Notes: generated from the sequence alone by a model not told the origin. A DNA stretch of 7,396 bases from an uncultured Chloroflexota bacterium (GCA_903924005.1 CAIXZV010000541.1:1-7396), one strand, 5' to 3'. Positions 1 to 6,372 are shown, numbered from the stretch's first letter. Program-made: numbers and translations.

Positions 1-938
1 GTGCGGGCATACCCGGTGGTGGCGACGCCCTTGAGTTCAACCGTGCCAAGGTCGCCGATGGTGACCTTGGTTGGCGGGGCGGCAGTCGCAGAGGGAGTCG
101 GGGCGGCCGATGCGCCAGCCGAGGCGGACGGGGCGGGGGCGCCTGACGGGGCGGGGGCGCCCGAGGCTGCCGGAGCGCCCGAGGCTGCCGCGGGCTTCTT
201 GTAGCCCACGACAAGACCCGTGACCTGCGCGATGCTCGTGATCCGGCCGATGGTGGAGACCGGGATCTTCGAGCCCTGAGCGGTGATCTGGCCGGAGGGG
301 AACGTCAGGTTGTTGGCGGCCAGCACCCCCGTGATCTGGCCGAGCGTGATGCCGTTGGCCGACAGCTTGGCGGGGTCAAGCGTGACGAGCACGCGCTGCA
401 CCTCGCCGCCGGTGAGGTCCACGCTGCCCACGCCGTCGATCCCCTGGAGGGCCGGGACGATCTCCGTCTGCGCGATATGCGCGGCGTCGGCAAGCCCGGT
501 GTCCGACTTGGCGGCGATCGAGGCGATGATCACCGGCGAGGCGTTGATGTCGAGCGCCGTCACCGTGGGGTTCACGGTGCTGGGCAAACCCGCGTTCTGC
601 AGGTTCTGCTCAATCGTCGCCCGGATCTCCTTAACGTCAGAGCCGAACGCGAACTGGGCCACAACCAGCGACAGCGAGTTGGCCGAGGTGGACTGCAGGC
701 TCTTCAGGCGCGGGATGCTGGAGATCGCGCGCTCGATGGGCTTGGTCACCTGGTCGGCGACGTCCGCGGCGCCTGCACCCGGGAGGGGCGCAATCACCGT
801 GATCACCGGGAACTGGATATCCGGGAGCAGTTCCTGCTTGAGGCTGCCCCAGGCGGCGATACCCGAGATGAAGAGCGCGCCGGCAAGAAGCAGCACGACG
901 CTGCGCTTGCTGACCGCGAGCTGTGAGAGACGACCCAT
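1..938 (-). CDS. RND-family efflux permease, N-terminal part (runs off the left edge)
   Basis: This is the first 312 codons of an inner-membrane proton-driven efflux pump of the AcrB/ACR_tran (RND) family; a complete member has about 1,000 residues. It begins MGRLSQLAVSKRSVVLLLAG, whose hydrophobic part (about residues 14-31) is the usual first membrane helix. The next stretch matches the family's periplasmic porter start: LLPDIQFPVITV, then PGAGAADVADQVTKPIE (the PGAS..VE..VT.PIE motif), then LKSLQSTSANSLSLVVAQF. The start ATG at 938 is supported by AGGAAGG five bases upstream. Residues 249-290 are an unusual Ala/Pro/Ser-rich insertion just before the conserved VTIGDLGTVEL strand. The gene follows a MarR regulator after 41 bp on the same strand, so that regulator probably controls it. 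Substrate cannot be read from this part. Family assignment is firm; function as a drug exporter is inferred. Confidence 0.93.
   Translation of the reverse strand, partial: MGRLSQLAVSKRSVVLLLAGALFISGIAAWGSLKQELLPDIQFPVITVIAPLPGAGAADVADQVTKPIERAISSIPRLKSLQSTSANSLSLVVAQFAFGSDVKEIRATIEQNLQNAGLPSTVNPTVTALDINASPVIIASIAAKSDTGLADAAHIAQTEIVPALQGIDGVGSVDLTGGEVQRVLVTLDPAKLSANGITLGQITGVLAANNLTFPSGQITAQGSKIPVSTIGRITSIAQVTGLVVGYKKPAAASGAPAASGAPAPSGAPAPSASAGASAAPTPSATAAPPTKVTIGDLGTVELKGVATTGYAR
127..192 (-). repeat. 18-bp tandem repeats encoding an Ala/Pro/Ser linker
   Basis: Units at 127-144, 145-162 and 163-180, plus a partial unit at 181-192, repeat in frame. The first two differ by one base. Units 3 and 4 share gaggctgccg. 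On the coding strand each unit gives six residues of the type SGAPAP or SGAPAA, inside the periplasmic part of the RND permease. The reading frame is kept, so unit gain or loss would change linker length without breaking the protein. Confidence 0.8.
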
Positions 939-943
939 GGGAT

Positions 944-950
944 CCTTCCT
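944..950 (-). promoter_or_regulatory. Ribosome binding site of the RND permease
   Basis: AGGAAGG on the minus strand ends five bases before the ATG at 938. It fixes the permease start and suggests translation by re-initiation on a transcript shared with the upstream MarR gene. Confidence 0.75.
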
Positions 951-979
951 GCCGAGCGTGTGGGGTTGCGGGGTTTCGG

Positions 980-1396
980 CTACGCCGTGGGCGGAGCCGG
1001 CGCGTCCTGCGCGGTGACCCGGTCGGCCGCCCTCGAGAGCGCGTTGAGGGACTGGCGGAGACCCGCCAGTTCGTCGTCGTTGAGATGGGCCAGCAGCTCG
1101 CGCATCTGTCGCGCATTGAGCTCCCGGAACCGGTCGATAAAGGAGGCACCGCCCGGCGTGAGGCTGACGACCACCTGGCGGCGGTCAGCAGGGTCCTCGT
1201 GGCGCGCGGCAAGACCAGACTCAACAACCCGATCGACAAGCCCGCTGACCGTGGACAGCGAGACACCGAGGCGGATCACGAGATCGGACATGTGGAGATC
1301 GCCGAGGGCGCTTAGCAAGTACAGCAGTTTTGCCTGCGGCATCGTCACGGCGATCTCGAGAAACTCGGGAGCGTGGCCGCCGGCCAACTGGTGCAT
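980..1396 (-). CDS. MarR-family transcriptional regulator (start probably further upstream)
   Basis: This is a winged helix-turn-helix repressor of the MarR family, which usually binds DNA as a dimer and is released by small phenolic or drug-like ligands. From the ATG at 1396 it has 138 residues: TMPQAKLLYLLSAL (helix before the DNA-binding domain), LHMSDLVIRLGVSLSTVSGLVDRV (helix-turn-helix) and the wing signature DPADRRQVVVSLTPGG, followed by the C-terminal dimerisation helices. The frame stays open upstream. The preceding residues (ANLVTDIISGYEAL) look like the missing first dimerisation helix, so the true start is probably the ATC at 1454-1456, giving 158 residues. The coordinates given use the first canonical start, which itself has a GAGG five bases upstream. 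The RND permease follows after 41 bp, so the pair is a likely autoregulated efflux operon. Confidence 0.88.
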   Translation of the reverse strand: MHQLAGGHAPEFLEIAVTMPQAKLLYLLSALGDLHMSDLVIRLGVSLSTVSGLVDRVVESGLAARHEDPADRRQVVVSLTPGGASFIDRFRELNARQMRELLAHLNDDELAGLRQSLNALSRAADRVTAQDAPAPPTA

Positions 1397-1462
1397 GAGC
1401 GCCTCGTAGCCCGAGATGATGTCGGTGACGAGGTTGGCGCGGTCAGGTGCGGTGATGGGAAA

Positions 1463-1469
1463 TTCCTTT
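1463..1469 (-). promoter_or_regulatory. Strong ribosome binding site in front of an ATC codon (MarR gene)
   Basis: AAAGGAA on the minus strand lies six bases before ATC at 1454-1456. That codon is in frame with the MarR gene and 20 codons before its first ATG. No ATG, GTG or TTG occurs in this frame between the ATG at 1396 and the upstream TAA at 1490-1492. The site argues for initiation at ATC, or for a miscalled ATG. Confidence 0.55.
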
Positions 1470-1484
1470 GCCTGAGGCTGATCC

Positions 1485-1498
1485 TTGGTTTACACCAA
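1485..1498. promoter_or_regulatory. Palindrome upstream of the MarR gene, candidate operator
   Basis: TTGGT-TTAC-ACCAA is an inverted repeat with perfect 5-bp arms, in the short AT-richer stretch between the MarR gene and the divergent AlkX-like gene. It lies about 30 bp upstream of the proposed MarR start, where MarR proteins usually bind to repress their own promoter. No clear -35/-10 pair could be fitted on the minus strand here. The rest of the intergenic stretch (1457-1580) shows nothing else firm. Confidence 0.4.
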
Positions 1499-1568
1499 AG
1501 TATTCGACTGTGACCATACCCCGGATTGGGGGGATGAGCCGCGAACGTCGAGGCGTTGGCGGATCGCC

Positions 1569-1574
1569 TACCAT
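1569..1574 (+). promoter_or_regulatory. TACCAT, likely -10 box of a leaderless transcript
   Basis: TACCAT fits the TAnnnT form of a -10 element and ends six bases before the GTG at 1581. Transcription would then begin at or next to the start codon. No Shine-Dalgarno sequence precedes that GTG, and no good -35 hexamer is visible at the normal distance. Confidence 0.45.
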
Positions 1575-1580
1575 CGGCCG

Positions 1581-2846
1581 GTGCCCACCTCTCATCGAGC
1601 CATCTCGGCTGCCGTCGCCCGGCGCTACCTGGCGGTCCATCACCTGCTGACGCCGCCCCGTTCGCTCCCGGCAGAGCCGGCGTCCGTCATGCGTGTCATC
1701 GACCAACTGGGCTCACTCCAGTTCGACCCGCTCGAGGTGGCCGGCCGCAACCACGACCTTGTGCTGCTCGCTCGGGTGGCTGGGTACCGGCGGAGTTGGA
1801 CCGACGAGCTGCTCTATCGCGACAGGGTTTTGTACGAGACGTACAACAAGATGTTCTCCATCGTGCCAACCGCAGAGCTGCCGTGGTATCGCATCACCTG
1901 GGACCGATCAAGCTCGCGTCATGAGGGCGAGGCCTTTGACGCGCACGCCCCGCTTGTTGAGGAGCTGCTGGCGCGGATCCGGGACGGCGGCCCCACCTCG
2001 TCGCTGGACATCGGTGCCCGCGAGGCGATCGACTGGTATTGGAGGCCAACCAACCAGGTCCGCGCGCTGCTGGAGGCGATGGCCGAGGCGGGCGTCTTGG
2101 CGATCTCGCGTCGCAAGGGCAACCAGCGCTACTACGACCTCGTTGAGCGGCTGTTCCCGAAAGCTCTCCTCGCGCGGCGCGTGCCGGAGCGCGAACAGCT
2201 GCTCCACAAGCTGCGATCGCGGTACCGCGCCAACGGGCTGCTAGGCGCCACCGGGGAGTACACGCTGTGGACGGGGACCGGTTCGGCGGTTGATCGCGTG
2301 TCGCTGCGGGCAGAGCTGGTGGAGACCGGGACGATCGTCCCGGTTGCGGTGGAGGGGTTGAAGGGTCTGCGCTTCGTGCCGGTGGAGGCGATGCCCGAGC
2401 TGGATGCCGCCGAGGCTGCCGTCTTGGCCGGGGGTCCCGCTGGTGGCGGGGCTGCCTTCATCGCACCGCTGGACCCGCTGGTCTGGGACCGCGACCTATT
2501 GGCGGCGCTCTACGGGTTTGACTACAAGTGGGAGGTGTACGTCCCGGCCGAGAAGCGCCGTTGGGGCTACTACGTGCTCCCGCTGTTCTACGGCGACCGG
2601 TTTGTGGGGCGGATTGAGCCGCGCATCGACCGCAAGACAAGCACGCTGCGGATCCTGGGTCTGTGGTGGGAGGACGGGTTTGACCCGTTGTCGGACGCCA
2701 ATCCCGGGTTCGCTGGCGCGTGTGCCGACGCTATCCGGGCGCACATGGCGTTTGCTGACCTGACGAAGGTGGCGCTGCCGCGAACTGCTGCGCATCGCGC
2801 GTTCTCGGCCGCCGTCCGCCGCCGATTGGCTGGCGGGCAGGGGTAG
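1581..2846 (+). CDS. AlkX/YcaQ-family winged-helix DNA glycosylase-like protein
   Basis: The protein has 421 residues and belongs to the HTH_42 (YcaQ/AlkZ) family. Characterised members excise bulky alkylated bases and unhook interstrand crosslinks; E. coli AlkX/YcaQ has about 410 residues. Near the N-terminus, VIDQLGSLQFDPL contains Gln47-Phe48-Asp49, matching the Gln-x-Asp catalytic motif of the AlkX type rather than the Gln-x-Gln of AlkZ. The C-terminal family signature is clear: PLDPLVWDR, then YGFDYKWEVYVP from residue 311, and GYYVLPLFYGDRFVGRIE (about 328-345). The frame is open back to a TTG at 1485, but those 32 residues look non-native and the TTG lies in a regulatory palindrome, so GTG 1581 is preferred. 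The Eis-like gene begins 10 bp after the stop and may be co-transcribed. The family is secure; the exact lesion repaired is unknown. Confidence 0.9.
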   Translation: MPTSHRAISAAVARRYLAVHHLLTPPRSLPAEPASVMRVIDQLGSLQFDPLEVAGRNHDLVLLARVAGYRRSWTDELLYRDRVLYETYNKMFSIVPTAELPWYRITWDRSSSRHEGEAFDAHAPLVEELLARIRDGGPTSSLDIGAREAIDWYWRPTNQVRALLEAMAEAGVLAISRRKGNQRYYDLVERLFPKALLARRVPEREQLLHKLRSRYRANGLLGATGEYTLWTGTGSAVDRVSLRAELVETGTIVPVAVEGLKGLRFVPVEAMPELDAAEAAVLAGGPAGGGAAFIAPLDPLVWDRDLLAALYGFDYKWEVYVPAEKRRWGYYVLPLFYGDRFVGRIEPRIDRKTSTLRILGLWWEDGFDPLSDANPGFAGACADAIRAHMAFADLTKVALPRTAAHRAFSAAVRRRLAGGQG

Positions 2847-2849
2847 CAT
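2844..2849 (+). promoter_or_regulatory. TAGCAT, likely -10 box in front of the Eis-like gene
   Basis: TAGCAT ends seven bases before the ATG at 2857 and includes the TAG stop codon of the preceding gene. A GAGG lies only two bases from the ATG, too close for a normal ribosome binding site. The geometry matches a leaderless start. The gene could still also be read from an upstream promoter. Confidence 0.4.
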
Positions 2850-2856
2850 CGAGGCC

Positions 2857-4096
2857 ATGAGCATCGAGATCCGGGCCGTTGAGCCTGATGAGTACCAGGT
2901 TGCTATTGAGGTGATGTCCGCGGCATTCCTCGACCGTCTGGACACCGCTCGCATCGCTGAGGCCGTCCGCGGCACATGGGCGCCGGGTCGCACGTGGGTG
3001 GCGTTTGACGGCGCGCGGGCCTGCGGCACGTTCCGAACGTGGGGCACGGAGCTCACCCTGCCGGGTGGTGCGCCAATCCCCGCGGCCGCAGTGACAGCCG
3101 TCACCGTTCTGCCCACCCATCGCCGCCGCGGCATCCTCACGGCGATGGCCGCCCGCGAACACGCGGCGATGCGCGAGCGTGGCGACGCGGCGGGGATCCT
3201 GTGGTCATCGGAGTTCGGGATCTACACGCGGTTTGGCTACGGGCCGGCAACGCGTGACGCCACGTGGACGATCAAGACCCACGAGACACGCTGGCACGGG
3301 GATGTGATGGGCAGCGTGGAATTGGCGCCGCTCAACCAGGAGTCGGCCGACGCCATCCGCGATGTCTACGACGTGTGCCGGTCGCGCGAGGCTGGGCACC
3401 TGCGGCGTCGGCCGATCGACTGGGAGATGGATTTGGGGGCTGCGCCCGCCGACGTTTGGCGAAGCGTGGAAGGGCTTCCTTGTGCTGCATCGCGATGCGG
3501 CAGGCGGTGTGGACGGCTACGCCCGCTACTCCACCAAGACCGAGTGGCCAGATCACATCCCCCAGGGCACGGTTGAGGTGGAGGACCTCCACGCCACAAC
3601 GCATGAGGCGTACGCGGCGCTCTGGCGCTACCTCGCGTCCATTGACCTCGTCACGGTGGTGCGCGCCGAGTCCCGGCGCTGCTCGGAGCCGCTCCCGTGG
3701 CTCGCCACAAACCAGCGGGCGGTGCGCCAGAGTTCGGCCATTGATGGGCTCTGGGTGCGCCCCGTGGACGTGCCCCGGGCGCTGGAGGCACGCGCCTGGG
3801 AGCGGGCCGGCTCGCTTGTGCTGGACGTTTCCGAGCCCGGCGACGAGAGCCGTGTCGCCGGGACCGGGCGCTGGCTCCTTGACGTGTCGCCTGACGGCGC
3901 CCGCTGCACGTCCACGGACCGATCGGCCGATCTCGCGCTGCCGCTGGCCGCGATTGGCGCCGCCCTCCTGGGCGGGACGCGTCTGCGCGACGTGGTGCTG
4001 ACGACCGGCTGCGACGAGGCGAGGCCCGGCGCGCTGGCGCTGGCCGACTCCCTGTTCCGGACGGCCGACGAGCCTTGGTGCTCAACGGGCTTCTAG
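2857..4096 (+). CDS. Eis-family GNAT N-acetyltransferase, split by a one-base frameshift
   Basis: Eis-type proteins (about 400 residues) transfer acetyl from acetyl-CoA to amines; the mycobacterial one acetylates aminoglycosides at several positions. The first frame (2857 to stop 3576) carries the N-terminal GNAT domain: VTAVTVLPTHRRRGIL (residues 79-94, acetyl-CoA loop) and IYTRFGYGPAT (122-132). One of its tyrosines, probably Tyr128, should be the counterpart of catalytic Tyr126 of M. tuberculosis Eis. The second frame carries the rest: FGEAWKGFLVLHRDAAGGVDGY, the GLWVRPVDVPRAL motif and the C-terminal end PWCSTGF. A C-terminal Phe carboxylate is the catalytic base in Eis. Removing one G from the run at 3435-3439 joins the frames as WEMDLGLRPPTFGEAWKGF, giving 412 residues, the normal family length. 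As written the product is broken, by a recent mutation or a base-calling error. The natural substrate is unknown. Confidence 0.85.
3435..3439 (+). other. G5 homopolymer, inferred frameshift position
   Basis: Codons before this run make sense in the frame of the ATG at 2857; codons after it make sense in the next frame. Deleting one G here restores one continuous Eis-like protein with no other change. The shift must lie between about 3421 and 3460, and this is the only G or C run of five in that stretch. Confidence 0.75.
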
Positions 4097-6267
4097 CCGG
4101 GTTCTTCGGCTCTCGTCGTTGCGGTGGCCGGCACCGGTTTCGGGCCAAGCCCAAGGCTGTCAAGCCACCGCCGCAGCTGGCGGTGGACCGCCTCAGCGCC
4201 CACCAGCGGCTCGTCCACCGTCCACTCGGCCGGATGCAGGATGAACGCCTCGGTCTGCGCCCCGCCCATGCCGCCGTGCGATCCGATGAGTTCCTCAAAG
4301 GCGGCCACCTCGTCCGTCTCGGCGTCATACAGGCTCACCAGCACCAGGTCGCCGCAATGCTCCATGCCGGCAAGACGCCGCAGACCCGTGATTGCGTGCT
4401 CGCCGTACGGCGCCACCGGGTCCTCGCCCTCCACGCGGCCACTGTCCAGATACCGCGAGCCCCGCACCCCCACCACCACCGTCCCGTGCGCCTCGGAGCG
4501 CGCCATCAGCAGGCCGATGCCAGGGTGGCGCCCCAGCGACGCCACGAGCCCCGGCCATGACCGATCGATCTCCTCCACCGTGGCGCGCCCCGCCATCCGC
4601 GGGAAGTAGACCAGCGCGAGGTTCCCCGATGGCGCCACCACAAGTTCCGGCAGCGTCGTATCGGCGGCGCGCTGCTCGTCGGCGGCAGTGGCCTCGGCCC
4701 GGCTCGAACGCGTCATCACCCGCGTCAAGGCTCCGGTTGCACCGGTGGTCTGGCTGGTCTCAGCCAGGACGCCGGCAATGGGCCCCCATGCTGCAAGCGG
4801 GTCCACCGTGGTGTGGGTGTGGACGTCGCCGCCCATCAGGGCCGTGATCACCTGCTGGAGCGTCTGGCCGTAGCGCTGGCGGAACGTGGCGCCAAGGCTC
4901 TGGCCGTGGTCTGACAAAACGACAAACTTGTACGGCCGCGGCGTGTCCTCGGCGGCACGGGCCAGCGACCGGATGACACGGTCAACTCCGTCAAGCGCGT
5001 CGAGCGTCTCCGCCCGTTCAGGGCCCGAGTGGTGGGCAATCTCGTCGTAGTCCGTGTAGTCCACGTAGACCACCGGGGTCCCCCGGAACATCTCCTCCAG
5101 CACCAGGCTGGTGGCCAGGGCCCGCAGGGCGACGTTGGTGGCTGCCCGGGCGATGGGGTAGGGGAGCCCGCGCTCCATCCGCGGCTCCACGCCGTTGCGC
5201 GTGGACCGCGCCGCCTGGACGTACTCCTTGATCACCTCGCCCACGGTCAGCGCGATGGTGTGGAGGTAGTTGTAGGGACTTGCAAAGAAGGAGAAGAACG
5301 TCTGGCTGCGGCCAAGGCCCTGGCCCGGATCGCGGATGGTGGCGGCGGTGATGTAGCTGCGGACCGCGTCGCCGGAGACCAGGTTGCCGATGCTTGCGCC
5401 ATCGGCCGCCAGCAGCCCCCGCCCGTTGGAAGCCCTGCGGCCAATCTCGGCTGCGTCCTCGGGTCTGTTGGAGACCATCATCCGGCCCCGGTCCTTCTCC
5501 CACCAGCGGAACGCGGGGATGAAGCCGTTGTTGCCGTGGAGGATGCCCGCCTGGGAGGCGGAGGTCTGCGACGGCAGCAGACACGTCCAGCGGTCAAGCC
5601 GCATGGAGCCACTCCGCACCCAGCGCGACAGGAACGGCACGCGTCCAGCGCGGATCTGGTGCGTGAGGACCGGATGGGCGAGACCGTCCACCTGCACGAT
5701 CACGACGCCAGGGCGGTCGGTCCGGATGACGCCGCGACGGCTCAGGGCCAGTTGGCGGACGAGGACACCCCAGTAGGAGTCGTCGCTGCTGGATGAGAGG
5801 ATGGACGTGAAGGTCACGCTGACAACGGCGTACGCCCATGACGCTGTGAATGCGGGCACTGGACCGTCCACGGTGATGCCGGGCATGGTCTCGCCGATCA
5901 CGTAGAACGCCGCCACCTGGAAGCACAGCGTGGCGAGTGCCAGTGCAATTGGGCTGAAGGGCGCCAACACCGCCAGCAGCACGGGCCGCACCAGCAGGTT
6001 CAGCGCCGACAACACGACGAACGCCCCGGCGACAGACACCGGTCCCGTGGCGTGGATCCCGGGCACCACCCACACGGTGAGCGTGAGCGCGGCGATGCCA
6101 ACCAGGAAGCTGATTGCCACGCGCAGGACCAGCGCGCGACGGCCGGGTCGCCACGTCCAGAGCAGACGCAACTGCAGGCCGTAGAACGAGAAGAGGCGGC
6201 GCATCATCGATGCCGGACCCCACCGCGCCAGCCTGCCGATCCTGTGCCCAATCCTGCGATCTCGCAC
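4093..6267 (-). CDS. Holin-like membrane domain fused to an alkaline-phosphatase-superfamily phosphodiesterase
   Basis: The protein has 724 residues. Four hydrophobic helices (about 46-68, 76-100, 102-125, 138-157) resemble the four-helix 'mycobacterial phage holin' family (superfamily IV). From residue 186 onward it is a type I phosphodiesterase/nucleotide pyrophosphatase-like enzyme of the alkaline phosphatase superfamily. Expected zinc ligands and nucleophile are visible: Asp194 (VQVDG), Thr235 (LPSQTSASQAG, nucleophile), Asp408 and His412 (DYDEIAHHSGP), Asp453-His454 (LSDHGQ) and His664 (GSHGGMGG). It is likely active, anchored in the membrane, and cleaves a phosphodiester or phosphomonoester. 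The substrate and the side of the membrane are unknown. The start is GTG at 6267, with TAGCAT six bases upstream; Met21/Met22 are alternatives without a ribosome binding site. Despite the holin resemblance nothing nearby is phage-like. The stop overlaps that of the convergent Eis-like gene. Confidence 0.85.
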   Translation of the reverse strand: MRDRRIGHRIGRLARWGPASMMRRLFSFYGLQLRLLWTWRPGRRALVLRVAISFLVGIAALTLTVWVVPGIHATGPVSVAGAFVVLSALNLLVRPVLLAVLAPFSPIALALATLCFQVAAFYVIGETMPGITVDGPVPAFTASWAYAVVSVTFTSILSSSSDDSYWGVLVRQLALSRRGVIRTDRPGVVIVQVDGLAHPVLTHQIRAGRVPFLSRWVRSGSMRLDRWTCLLPSQTSASQAGILHGNNGFIPAFRWWEKDRGRMMVSNRPEDAAEIGRRASNGRGLLAADGASIGNLVSGDAVRSYITAATIRDPGQGLGRSQTFFSFFASPYNYLHTIALTVGEVIKEYVQAARSTRNGVEPRMERGLPYPIARAATNVALRALATSLVLEEMFRGTPVVYVDYTDYDEIAHHSGPERAETLDALDGVDRVIRSLARAAEDTPRPYKFVVLSDHGQSLGATFRQRYGQTLQQVITALMGGDVHTHTTVDPLAAWGPIAGVLAETSQTTGATGALTRVMTRSSRAEATAADEQRAADTTLPELVVAPSGNLALVYFPRMAGRATVEEIDRSWPGLVASLGRHPGIGLLMARSEAHGTVVVGVRGSRYLDSGRVEGEDPVAPYGEHAITGLRRLAGMEHCGDLVLVSLYDAETDEVAAFEELIGSHGGMGGAQTEAFILHPAEWTVDEPLVGAEAVHRQLRRWLDSLGLGPKPVPATATTRAEEPG

Positions 6268-6273
6268 TGGATC

Positions 6274-6279
6274 ATGCTA
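6274..6279 (-). promoter_or_regulatory. TAGCAT, likely -10 box of the phosphodiesterase gene
   Basis: On the minus strand TAGCAT ends six bases before the GTG at 6267, and no Shine-Dalgarno sequence lies in between. This is the same arrangement seen before the AlkX-like and Eis-like genes and points to a leaderless transcript. No -35 hexamer close to consensus is visible. Confidence 0.45.
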
Positions 6280-6329
6280 CCCGCCGCAGGACACCGCGGA
6301 CGACCGCAGCGGGGGTGTCGGCGTCGTCG

Positions 6330-6358
6330 TTGACGGATCGCGAGTTAATTCCGATAAT
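6330..6358 (+). promoter_or_regulatory. sufB: Sigma-70-type promoter of sufB
   Basis: TTGACG (6330-6335) and GATAAT (6353-6358) are separated by exactly 17 bp, each one base from the housekeeping consensus. Transcription would start near 6365, giving a leader of about 85 nt before the sufB ATG. It is the best canonical promoter in the window and lies in the most AT-rich patch of this intergenic region. Confidence 0.7.
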
Positions 6359-6372
6359 TTAGGTCGGGATTA
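6346..6372. promoter_or_regulatory. Inverted repeat over the sufB -10 box and start site, candidate operator
   Basis: TAATTCCGA (6346-6354) and TCGGGATTA (6364-6372) are inverted copies matching at 8 of 9 positions, with a 9-bp spacer. They flank and overlap the GATAAT box and the predicted transcription start, a position where a bound dimer would block transcription. suf operons in other bacteria are controlled by iron-sulfur sensors of the Rrf2/IscR or SufR type; no such gene lies in this window, so the binding protein is unknown. Confidence 0.5.

Noticed and set aside
283..1017. Plus-strand open frame of 244 codons opposite the RND permease
   Set aside because: The minus strand encodes a well-conserved RND N-terminus over the same bases; the plus-strand translation resembles no family I recognise.
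1519..1531. CCCC-GGATT-GGGG hairpin upstream of the AlkX-like gene
   Set aside because: The arms are single-base runs of four in a GC-rich region, with no following T-run, so there is no support for a terminator or operator.
1485..1580. N-terminal extension of the AlkX-like protein from a TTG at 1485
   Set aside because: The 32 extra residues do not look like the family, and the TTG sits in the palindrome upstream of the MarR gene. Conserved sequence begins right after GTG 1581.
3362..4096. A separate second gene starting at ATG 3362
   Set aside because: Its first 25 or so residues are a shadow of the upstream frame; only the part after about 3440 is real, and it continues the Eis protein after a frameshift.
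4093..6267. Phage or prophage remnant suggested by the holin-like domain
   Set aside because: No other phage gene, attachment site or integrase is present, and the domain is fused to a phosphodiesterase in an otherwise chromosomal housekeeping context.
6290..6319. GACACC...GGTGTC inverted repeat in the intergenic region before sufB
   Set aside because: The arms are only 6 bp with an 18-base spacer, with no T-tract and no match to a promoter position; likely chance.
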